Positions 1-7,221 of a stretch of DNA of 64,000 nt are shown piece by piece. The stretch lies in assembly GCF_014699035.1 (NCBI RefSeq), contig NZ_JACXAA010000005.1, forward strand, positions 248,001 to 312,000, written 5' to 3'. The notes beneath the pieces are model-generated. The model was not told where the DNA came from and searched no databases. It saw only the letters and a list, made by a program, of their open reading frames with translations. This DNA is from Spirosoma validum. GTDB lineage: Bacteria > Bacteroidota > Bacteroidia > Cytophagales > Spirosomataceae. Position 1 is the first letter of the stretch. Every line of letters starts with the position of its first letter. The position numbers and the translations under genes are program-made.

Positions 1-376
1 CGATAACACGTCCCTTACATTACGAACCGAAGTCGAAGAATCTGCCCAGGAAATTCCTATGCGCGGTATCGACCGTCGGAATGTCTTCCTAACCGTCAAA
101 GAAGCGCTGAATAACGTAGTGAAACACGCACAGGCGACACGCATAACGCTACGTATGCAACCCGAAGCCGACCAGTTGGCGATCGAAGTTTGCGACAATG
201 GGCGCGGTTTTACACCCAACGGAACGACCAGCTTACGGAATGGATTGGGCAATATGCAGAATCGAATGATCGAATCGGGTGGACGATGCGAAATTATACC
301 ATCGTCGACGGGTACTTGTGTGAAAATAACCTATCCTTATTCAACTGTGCCCGCTCCAAAAATACTGCAAACGTAG
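1..376 (+). CDS. Sensor histidine kinase, C-terminal ATPase part (5' end outside window)
   Basis: The reading frame is open from base 2, so this is the tail of a gene that starts before the window; the first internal ATG at 59 is not the true start. The visible 124 residues are a GHKL ATPase domain: an N-box (KEALNNVVKHA), a G1 box (DNGRGF) and a G2-like GLGNMQNR segment, followed by a short C-terminal strand. This arrangement is typical of HPK7 (NarX/LiaS-like) kinases that phosphorylate NarL-type regulators. Such a regulator follows 37 bases downstream on the same strand, so the two very probably form a two-component pair. The input signal cannot be judged because the sensor part is missing. 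Confidence 0.9.
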   Translation, partial: DNTSLTLRTEVEESAQEIPMRGIDRRNVFLTVKEALNNVVKHAQATRITLRMQPEADQLAIEVCDNGRGFTPNGTTSLRNGLGNMQNRMIESGGRCEIIPSSTGTCVKITYPYSTVPAPKILQT

Positions 377-413
377 TATAGCATTGAAGTAAAAAAACGG
401 TCAATATTGCCGG

Positions 414-1049
414 ATGAAAACCGCCATTACCGTCGCCATCGTTGAAGACAAAGAACCCATCCGGCAGTCGCTGGCCATTCTGGTCGACGGGGCCGACGGA
501 TTCAGTTGCCAGGCTACGTTCGAAACGGCCGAAGCGGCCCTTGAGTATCTGCCCAGTCACTGTGTCGACGTAGTGCTAATGGACATTGACCTACCCGGCA
601 TGAATGGTATCGACTGCGTGCGGCACCTGAAATTGCTCTGTCCTGGTACCCAGTTCATGATGTGTACGATGTATGACGAAGACGAAACCGTCTTTGATGC
701 CCTCAAAGCAGGCGCTAACTCGTACCTTCTCAAGCGGAGTCCACCCCATAAACTCCTTGAAGCCATTACCGAACTCTACGAAGGCGGTGCTCCCATGAGC
801 AGTACCATTGCCCGTAAAATTGCCAGCTCCTTTCACATCAATACGTCTGCGCCCAACGAACTCGACGTACTAACGCCCCGTGAGCGCGAAATTCTGGATC
901 GGTTATCGAAAGGATACAGCCACAAGGAAGTGGCAAATGAACTGTTTGTTAGTCCCACGACCGTCCGTAAACACATCTTCAATATTTACGAAAAACTCCA
1001 GGTCCACTCGAAAGTTGAGGCCGTGAACAAATACCTGGGGCGTCGTTAG
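414..1049 (+). CDS. NarL/FixJ-family response regulator
   Basis: This 211-residue protein has a receiver domain (about residues 6-122) and a LuxR-type helix-turn-helix (about 147-208). The phospho-acceptor is Asp57 in VLMDIDLPGMNG, the conserved lysine is Lys107 and the acidic pocket is Glu11-Asp12. The C-terminal LTPREREILDRLSKGYSHKEVA segment is the classic GerE/LuxR signature. It is a DNA-binding transcription factor, presumably phosphorylated by the kinase encoded just upstream. Its targets are unknown. A 14-bp-stem hairpin immediately downstream probably ends the operon. Confidence 0.95.
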   Translation: MKTAITVAIVEDKEPIRQSLAILVDGADGFSCQATFETAEAALEYLPSHCVDVVLMDIDLPGMNGIDCVRHLKLLCPGTQFMMCTMYDEDETVFDALKAGANSYLLKRSPPHKLLEAITELYEGGAPMSSTIARKIASSFHINTSAPNELDVLTPREREILDRLSKGYSHKEVANELFVSPTTVRKHIFNIYEKLQVHSKVEAVNKYLGRR

Positions 1050-1051
1050 GA

Positions 1052-1091
1052 GTGAAAAATGAAGATGGGCGGCCCCGTCTTCATTTTTCAC
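1052..1091 (+). terminator. Hairpin after the response-regulator gene
   Basis: A 14-bp perfect inverted repeat (arms 1052-1065 and 1078-1091, GTGAAAAATGAAGA and its complement) encloses a GC-rich loop and begins 3 bases after the stop codon. It lacks a clear downstream T-run, but the right arm contains TTTTT. Termination of the two-component operon is the simplest role. Confidence 0.6.
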
Positions 1092-1190
1092 CCATCAAAA
1101 TCATACAAATGCGGTATTGATGCCCCTGAATCTGGCCGGTAGTTTTGCCTCGGTGATTGACGAAAATCACCAACGAAACGACCAAAGGCC

Positions 1191-1622
1191 ATGAAAAAAC
1201 TCATTCTTTTCCTGTTCGTCGCGCTGACCTTCAGTGCTTGTAAAAAAGGGGATGAGGACATTGCTCCAAAGAATCCAGCCGACGTAGTAGCTGGCCGTTA
1301 CAAACTCTCTTCATTCAGTCTTCAGCAAGGTTCCCAAGGAATAAGTCTGCCCGGTAACGGCGTAGCGCTGAGTGGTACGGCCGAACTGAGTAAAACATCG
1401 CAGGACGGGTATGTCAAACTCCTGCTCACCGTTAACAACAACGTAGTATTTGGCGATGCCGATGATGTGCAGCTGGAAGTTCGCAAAACCAGCGAAGCGT
1501 ACGGCCTCTTTGACGGAAATGACCAGTACGGCGATGTCGATGGGAACAACATTATCTTCAGCTTGTCGGGAACAGACGGTAACAATCAGCAAATCGCACT
1601 ATCCTTCGTTGGTAAAAAATAA
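1191..1622 (+). CDS. Small lipoprotein of unknown function
   Basis: This 143-residue protein starts with a lipoprotein signal peptide (MKKLILFLFVALTFSAC), with Cys17 as the probable lipidation site, followed by a charged KKGDED linker. The mature part is rich in Gly, Asn, Ser and beta-branched residues and has the alternating pattern of a small beta-sandwich or lipocalin-like fold. I do not recognise a family. The gene is 6 bases upstream of a predicted outer-membrane protein gene and the two are probably co-transcribed, which suggests an envelope role. Confidence 0.75.
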   Translation: MKKLILFLFVALTFSACKKGDEDIAPKNPADVVAGRYKLSSFSLQQGSQGISLPGNGVALSGTAELSKTSQDGYVKLLLTVNNNVVFGDADDVQLEVRKTSEAYGLFDGNDQYGDVDGNNIIFSLSGTDGNNQQIALSFVGKK

Positions 1623-1628
1623 TCCGCC

Positions 1629-2168
1629 ATGAACCGCTCTAGTCAAACCATTTTCTTTGCCTTGCTAGTGACTGGTATCCTACAGACGCAGGTCTACGCG
1701 CAGGGCCGCAACCAGATTCTTTTTGTCGGTACGCCACTGGCCGTAGGCGTTGGTCGGTATAATGCCGTTGGTTTTCAACCGAGTTTCGACATTCGTTACC
1801 AGCATCCGTTAGGATCAAACTTTACCGTCACAGCAAAGACGGGATTGGACATTTTCCTGGTCAAAAGTAAATACAGGGAATATTTTCGCTACTACTACAA
1901 TACCACAACGGGTATTTCCATTCCCATTACCGTCGGACCACGAGTTTATATCGTTGATGGCTTGTATGCCGGACTCAATCTGGGTGTCGATATCGGCGTC
2001 AACTCGATCGCGCTCACGTCGTTTCGATTTGAACCGGGGTTTGGCTATGCCATCCGGTTAGCCAACAAAAATTATGTGGACATGGGCACCAGTTTTATAA
2101 CCAGTTTCAGCGAAGGTAGTGGCGCTTTTTCCTTCAACTTCGCCTATGGAGTGAACCTCGGGCGATAA
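1629..2168 (+). CDS. Outer-membrane beta-barrel-like protein
   Basis: This 179-residue protein has a Sec signal peptide ending near VYAQG (about residue 25). The mature part alternates polar and hydrophobic residues with many Gly, Tyr and Phe (for example YFRYYYNTTTG and FSFNFAYGVNLGR). It ends in a beta-strand typical of small eight-stranded barrels of the Bacteroidota outer membrane (OmpA/OprF-like barrel superfamily). It lies directly after the lipoprotein gene at 1191. No substrate or enzyme motif is visible, so only the location and fold class are proposed. Confidence 0.7.
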   Translation: MNRSSQTIFFALLVTGILQTQVYAQGRNQILFVGTPLAVGVGRYNAVGFQPSFDIRYQHPLGSNFTVTAKTGLDIFLVKSKYREYFRYYYNTTTGISIPITVGPRVYIVDGLYAGLNLGVDIGVNSIALTSFRFEPGFGYAIRLANKNYVDMGTSFITSFSEGSGAFSFNFAYGVNLGR

Positions 2169-2185
2169 GTACTCACATAAATTAC

Positions 2186-2253
2186 TTTGAACACAGAGCC
2201 ACAGAATACACAAAGCAGTAAATCTTTGTGTACTCTATGGCTCTGTGTTCAAA
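2186..2253. terminator. Bidirectional terminator hairpin between convergent genes
   Basis: Two 30-base arms (2186-2215 and 2224-2253) are inverted repeats with only two mismatches and an 8-base loop. The arms carry the word ACACAGAGCC. The element sits between a plus-strand gene ending at 2168 and a minus-strand gene ending at 2262, so it can end transcription from both sides. TTTG and CAAA at the outer edges give short U-tracts in either direction. Confidence 0.75.
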
Positions 2254-2261
2254 AATCTTCT

Positions 2262-2822
2262 TTACACGGGTTGCGTGGCTACGGTGCCTGGATAGCCTTG
2301 CGTTGCCAGCATTTTGCCCATCTCCGTATAAGCCGCCGGATCTTCGGGCGCCCAGGTAGCCAGCCCATCCACGTAGCGGTTGAACATACAGAAAGCAGCC
2401 GCAATCAACACGGTATCGTGAATATCCCGGTCGGTCGCACCTTGTTCGCGGGCATCGTCAATTTGTTCGGGCGTTACGTACTGACCACCGATCCGAACAC
2501 TTTCTGCAATGGCGAGCAACGTTTTCAATTTGGCGGAGATTGGCGCCGTGCCGGGTTCGATCCAGGTTTGCGCAACGACTTTATTCTCCAAGCCAAATAA
2601 GTAGTCGGCTACAGCACCATGACAGTTCGAACAAAAATTGCAATCGTTTCGCCTGGATGTGTAGGACGCAATCAGTTCGCGTTCGGCCTGGGTAAGCGAA
2701 TCGCTGGCGTTGGTGCGCAGCAGCACCTCAGCTAGAGCATTCAGGGGTTTGGTCGTTTCGGGACTGTAGGTCATTGGGCCGACAATACCGGGCAATCCTT
2801 CGGGTAATGAAATGTGTGGCAT
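2262..2822 (-). CDS. AhpD-like / carboxymuconolactone decarboxylase family protein
   Basis: The 186-residue protein belongs to the all-helical AhpD-like superfamily. The active-site helix contains Cys61-x-x-Cys64-x-x-Cys67-His68 (CNFCSNCHG), matching the peroxidase-related subgroup in which a Cys pair and a following Cys-His perform thiol-based peroxide reduction. There is no signal peptide, so it should be cytoplasmic. Its 3' end faces the beta-barrel gene across a hairpin. Proteins of this family are common targets of ECF41 sigma factors, and an ECF41-type gene lies about 30 kb away, but I see no matching promoter directly upstream here. Confidence 0.85.
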   Translation of the reverse strand: MPHISLPEGLPGIVGPMTYSPETTKPLNALAEVLLRTNASDSLTQAERELIASYTSRRNDCNFCSNCHGAVADYLFGLENKVVAQTWIEPGTAPISAKLKTLLAIAESVRIGGQYVTPEQIDDAREQGATDRDIHDTVLIAAAFCMFNRYVDGLATWAPEDPAAYTEMGKMLATQGYPGTVATQPV

Positions 2823-3071
2823 TTAGTTGTAGGGCTTAGTAAGAGATGAATCCTTTTTACTGGCAACTCGTTGGTAGTCAATGGTTCTGCAAATATTGAT
2901 AATTCAAGTTATCTATCATTTTTAGGATAAACAACCCCCATTTTACTTGAGAAAGCAATTTATAAACGTGCCTACCTGAATTTGCTAACCTTTTGTATAT
3001 AACCAAGTTATTTATGTAATTTATTTGTATGAGTATTAATCCAACTATTGGTAACAAAATGAGATACCTGT

Positions 3072-6000
3072 ATGAAACGCTTTTTATTGATTCAAGGAAT
3101 TGGTTGGTGCTTGTGTGCACTAACTATGTCGCTGTCATTGGCACAGCCGGGCGTTACGATGAACGTCAGTGGCCGTAATCTGTATTCGGCGGCAGGGGAG
3201 AAGGTCGTTTTTCGGGGCGTGAACGAAATGTTTATTTACTCAGGCGATAAACAGGGTGTTTCGACCTTACCGCAGATTGCACAGACGGGTGCGAACGTAG
3301 TACGTATCTGCTGGAACACAAGTGGATCGGCAAACGATCTGGATGCGCTGCTGGGGAATGCCATCGCCAACAAAATCATTCCTGTTGTTCAACTAGACAA
3401 CATTACAGGCAATCTCTATGGTCTCCAAACCTGCCTCGATTACTGGAAACGAGCCGATATTTTGACGGCGATGAACAAATACAAGAAATGGGTATTGCTC
3501 AACATCGCCAACGAAGCCGGGGATAACTACACAACCGATTCGCAATTTCAGACCGCCTACATCGACGCCGTGTCACAGCTTCGGAACGCTGGCTACACAA
3601 TCCCCTTCGTGATTGATGCGCCGGGATATGGTCAGAACGAAACGGTCATCATCAATACGTGGAGCGCCATTCTGCAAAGTGATCCGCAACACAATTTGGT
3701 GTTTTCGGTCCATCCGTACTGGAAAGATTCGAATACGCAAACCATTCAAACCCGTTTCTCGAACCTGATCAATGCCGTTGTCAGTCAGAATATTCCGTTT
3801 ATTTTCGGTGAAGGACCCCAGCAAACGGGTTACGATTGCAGCACGCAGATTCCCTACAGTTGGGTCATGCAGCAATGTCAGACGAACCAGATTGGCTGGA
3901 TGGTCTGGACCTGGGGCAAAGTGCAGGACGGAACCAGTGGCTGCGGCACTACCTTCGATGTAACGACCAATGGAAATTACGGCAGTTGGTCGAATACCTG
4001 GGGGCAGGCCATCGCCGTTAGTGACCCGAACAGCATCCAGAATACTTCCGTTCGGCCACTATCCATCTACGGAAGCACTACGCCTGACACGCAGGCACCC
4101 AGCGCTCCGACCGGCCTGGTGGTTTCGAACGTAACGGCAACGGGCGCTACGTTAAACTGGAACGCAGCGACGGACAATGTAGGCGTTACAGGCTATAACG
4201 TTTACGTGGGAACAACCTTACTAAATACCTCATCCACTACGTCCATTACGCTAAGTGGGTTGTCGTGCGGAACGGGGTATTCGTTCACGGTTAAAGCCAG
4301 AGATGGAGCGGGCAACGTATCAGCAGCCAGCAATACGGCCAATGCAACGACAGGTACCTGCCCGGCTGGTGAAGTCGTTTATGGCGATGCGTTGAACAGC
4401 AATTGGGAAGACTGGACCTGGAGTGCGTACCGCTATTTCAACAACACAAGCCCCGTGCAGCAGGGCACTAATTCCATCAAGGTCGATTACGGTGGTTATG
4501 GCGGATTTTCAGTACGTCGGAACAACGCGATTACGCCCTCACCCAACACGATCATTAAGTTTTGGGTTTACAGTGGTGGCGCTAATAACCTGAAGGTTTA
4601 CACGCAGGCGGCCGATAGCGGGGGCGAAAGCAATGTTGTTACGTTCACAACGAACGCGAATCAGTGGAAAGAAATTACGCTGACCATGACCGCACTCGGC
4701 AATCCATCGGCCATTAAACGGATTAATATCCAGGAGAATGCCGGTAATAGCCCAACCGTTTTTTACGATTACATCCGCTTCGATACCAGTACGCCAACAC
4801 CGGATACACAAGCGCCTACGGCACCAGCCAGCCTGGCGGCTTCGTCCATCAACGCCACCGGTTTAACCCTAACCTGGAACGCGTCGACCGACAACGTAGG
4901 GGTTACGGCTTATCAGGTTTATCGGGGCACTACGTTGCTGAGTGGCAACGTAACGAATACGAGCTATACCGTCTCTGGCCTGGCGTGTGCTACGGCTTAT
5001 AGCTTTACGGTGAAGGCCAAAGACGCAGCCGGCAACACCTCATCGGCAAGCAATGTACTCAACGCGATAACCTCCAGCTGCCCCGATACGCAGGCCCCAA
5101 CCGCGCCAACAAACCTGGTAACTTCGTCGGTCACCTCCAGCGGATTATCGCTGGCCTGGTCAGCTTCGACCGATAACGTAGGGGTTACTGGCTATCAGGT
5201 GTATCAGGGTGCTACGTTGCTGAACGGAAATGTGACGGGCACTACGTATGCGGTTGCGGGATTGTCGTGCGGAACGGGGTATACGTTCACCGTCAAAGCG
5301 AAAGATGCGGCTGGGAACGTATCGGCAGCCAGTACTACGGCCAATGCCACTACGTCGGCCTGCGCAGCCAATCAGGTTGTTGTTTACGACGAAACACCCG
5401 GCAACGATTGGCAGGACTGGTCCTGGAATACGTCGAACAATCTCGGCAATACCAATCCTGTTCAGGTCGGGAGTAAGTCGGCTAAAGTCGATTATTATTC
5501 CTGGGGCGGTTTTTCATTTCGGAAAGGAACTAGTCTGACAACAACCAGTAGCACCATGCTTAAATTCTGGGTTCGGAGTACGGGCAGTAATCCGATCAGT
5601 GTTTACACGACAAATGCCGACAGCGGTGGAGATACGCCCGGGTATGTATTCACGACGCCCACAAATCAATGGCAGGAAATGACCGTGACGATGAGCCAGC
5701 TGGGTAATCCGGCGCAGATCAAGCGGTTAAATTTTCAGAACTACAGCTCGAACAACGTAACGGTTTATTTCGATAATATTCGGCTTGAATCCGTTAGTGG
5801 TGCCCGTGAAGCTGTCGAAACGTCAGAAGGTATTGCTGAATTGCTGGTGTTCCCAAATCCATCGGTCGGATTAGTGACGGTACGATACGTAGCGCAAAGA
5901 ACAGAACCCATACAGATTCGGGTCGTCAACGTCAACGGAACCATTTTACAGCATCAGGATGAACAGGCGAAACCAGGTGAGAATGCATTTCAACTAGATA

Positions 6001-6086
6001 TGCGGGAACGTAGTGTGGGCGCTTATCTGATCCAACTCCAGGGAACAGAAGGTACTCACGTGCGAAAAATGCTGATTCAGCGATAA
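3072..6086 (+). CDS. Secreted modular GH5 glycosidase with FN3 modules and T9SS C-terminal domain
   Basis: This 1004-residue protein has a signal peptide (to about residue 25) and a GH5 catalytic domain (about 27-335). Glu148 in NIANEAG is the likely acid/base and Glu247 in IFGEGP the likely nucleophile. Next come an FN3 domain (339-428), a beta-sandwich module with a WEDWTW motif (about 430-572), two FN3 domains (578-665 and 672-760), a second copy of the beta-sandwich module with WQDWSW (about 765-905), and a Por/type IX sorting domain (about 920-1004, starting LLVFPNPS). GH5 enzymes cut beta-1,4-mannans or glucans; the NIANEAG region is most like the bacterial mannanase-type subfamilies, but specificity is inferred. 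The two WxDW modules are probably carbohydrate-binding. It is secreted or attached to the cell surface. Confidence 0.9.
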   Translation: MKRFLLIQGIGWCLCALTMSLSLAQPGVTMNVSGRNLYSAAGEKVVFRGVNEMFIYSGDKQGVSTLPQIAQTGANVVRICWNTSGSANDLDALLGNAIANKIIPVVQLDNITGNLYGLQTCLDYWKRADILTAMNKYKKWVLLNIANEAGDNYTTDSQFQTAYIDAVSQLRNAGYTIPFVIDAPGYGQNETVIINTWSAILQSDPQHNLVFSVHPYWKDSNTQTIQTRFSNLINAVVSQNIPFIFGEGPQQTGYDCSTQIPYSWVMQQCQTNQIGWMVWTWGKVQDGTSGCGTTFDVTTNGNYGSWSNTWGQAIAVSDPNSIQNTSVRPLSIYGSTTPDTQAPSAPTGLVVSNVTATGATLNWNAATDNVGVTGYNVYVGTTLLNTSSTTSITLSGLSCGTGYSFTVKARDGAGNVSAASNTANATTGTCPAGEVVYGDALNSNWEDWTWSAYRYFNNTSPVQQGTNSIKVDYGGYGGFSVRRNNAITPSPNTIIKFWVYSGGANNLKVYTQAADSGGESNVVTFTTNANQWKEITLTMTALGNPSAIKRINIQENAGNSPTVFYDYIRFDTSTPTPDTQAPTAPASLAASSINATGLTLTWNASTDNVGVTAYQVYRGTTLLSGNVTNTSYTVSGLACATAYSFTVKAKDAAGNTSSASNVLNAITSSCPDTQAPTAPTNLVTSSVTSSGLSLAWSASTDNVGVTGYQVYQGATLLNGNVTGTTYAVAGLSCGTGYTFTVKAKDAAGNVSAASTTANATTSACAANQVVVYDETPGNDWQDWSWNTSNNLGNTNPVQVGSKSAKVDYYSWGGFSFRKGTSLTTTSSTMLKFWVRSTGSNPISVYTTNADSGGDTPGYVFTTPTNQWQEMTVTMSQLGNPAQIKRLNFQNYSSNNVTVYFDNIRLESVSGAREAVETSEGIAELLVFPNPSVGLVTVRYVAQRTEPIQIRVVNVNGTILQHQDEQAKPGENAFQLDMRERSVGAYLIQLQGTEGTHVRKMLIQR

Positions 6087-6168
6087 AATAGAACGCAGAT
6101 TTTTATGATTGGTTATGATTTTGATTTATGCAGATCATAGCCAATCATAAAAATCTGCGTTCTATTTT
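6085..6168 (+). repeat. 35-bp-stem hairpin between two tandem genes
   Basis: The arms 6085-6119 and 6134-6168 are inverted repeats with one mismatch and a 14-base loop. The left arm starts inside the stop codon of the GH5 gene and the right arm ends 6 bases before the ATG of the next gene at 6175. It can terminate GH5 transcription (the right arm ends in CTATTTT). In any read-through RNA it would sequester the start region of the next gene. Confidence 0.7.
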
Positions 6169-6174
6169 GGCCTT

Positions 6175-7221
6175 ATGAAACGAGTAAAAAGCGGTATTGT
6201 CTTTTTGTTGCTTTGGGTGGGATTATCGACCTGCCAATCCTCAGAGCGCCAATCGCCGGATGCACCCAAACAAATTACAACCGCTTTTTATCACTGGAAA
6301 TCAACCTACAATCCCACCCATTCGGAGAGTGCCGAGCTGAAGAGCCTGACGATCAATAAGCTGTACCTGCATGTCTTCGATGTAGACTGGGATGAGAAAA
6401 CGCGGCAGCCCGTGCCAAAAGCGCTGATTCGATTTGGGCAAAAACCTGTTGGCAACGTAGTACCCGTGGTCTTCATTACGAATCGGACCCTGGCCAACCT
6501 TTCTCCGGCTGCGCTGCCTGACCTGTCGACGCACATTGCCCAGGCTATTCTACGGATCAGTCGGCAGAATGCCATTTCGTTTCGTGAAGTGCAGGTTGAT
6601 TGCGACTGGAGTATGGCTACGCGTGACCGTTATTTTCGGCTGCTGACGTTGTTGAAAAATAAACTACGACTACCACTCTCGGCCACCATTCGGTTGCACC
6701 AGATCAAGTACACCGACCAGACGGGGATTCCGCCCGTGGCGCGGGGCATGCTAATGCTCTACAACGTAGCAGACTGGAAACGAATCGGAACCCGAAATTC
6801 CATTTATGATGCCGACGTTGCCAATCAATATATATCGTTTGTATCGACTTATCCGCTACCGCTTGATTTGGTGCTACCTCTTTTCCGCTGGACGGTGGTT
6901 TATCGAAACAATCGGTTTCTGACATTTTTAAATAACGTTGACCGAAAAACGCTGGTGAACGCTACGTTTCTGCTTGCTCAAGCCGACAGTGCCCGGTTTA
7001 TGGCGAGTCGGGATACGGTGGCGTTTGGGTTTTCTATTCGACGTAACGATCTGTTTCGGGCCGAATCGGTTTCGGCCGAAACGTTGCTCCATGAAAAAAA
7101 ACGCCTGCTCGAACAGATTAGTAATAAGCAACTAACGTTTGCTTTATACCACCTCGATTCTACAGTTTTGTCCATATATTCCCGTGAAACCATCCATGCT
7201 CTCCTCCGGCCGCTTCCGTAA
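6175..7221 (+). CDS. Lipoprotein of unknown function
   Basis: The 348-residue protein has a lipoprotein signal peptide (LLLWVGLSTC, Cys20). The mature part begins ITTAFYHWKSTYNP and has features of a TIM-barrel-like protein: successive strand-like segments such as KLYLHVFDVDWD, VVPVVFITN, FREVQVDCDW and LPLSATIRLHQ. I do not recognise it with certainty; resemblance to the DUF3142-type proteins is a guess. It overlaps the next gene by 26 bases, so the two are translationally linked and probably act together at the membrane. Confidence 0.6.
   Translation: MKRVKSGIVFLLLWVGLSTCQSSERQSPDAPKQITTAFYHWKSTYNPTHSESAELKSLTINKLYLHVFDVDWDEKTRQPVPKALIRFGQKPVGNVVPVVFITNRTLANLSPAALPDLSTHIAQAILRISRQNAISFREVQVDCDWSMATRDRYFRLLTLLKNKLRLPLSATIRLHQIKYTDQTGIPPVARGMLMLYNVADWKRIGTRNSIYDADVANQYISFVSTYPLPLDLVLPLFRWTVVYRNNRFLTFLNNVDRKTLVNATFLLAQADSARFMASRDTVAFGFSIRRNDLFRAESVSAETLLHEKKRLLEQISNKQLTFALYHLDSTVLSIYSRETIHALLRPLP

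Noticed and set aside
2187-2600. Plus-strand frame of 137 codons
   Set aside because: It runs antisense to the AhpD-like gene and through the terminator hairpin; the translated sequence has no family features.
4086-5370. DNA repeats in the GH5 gene considered as a CRISPR-like or tandem array
   Set aside because: They are explained by three related FN3 domains and two copies of a beta-sandwich module in one reading frame.
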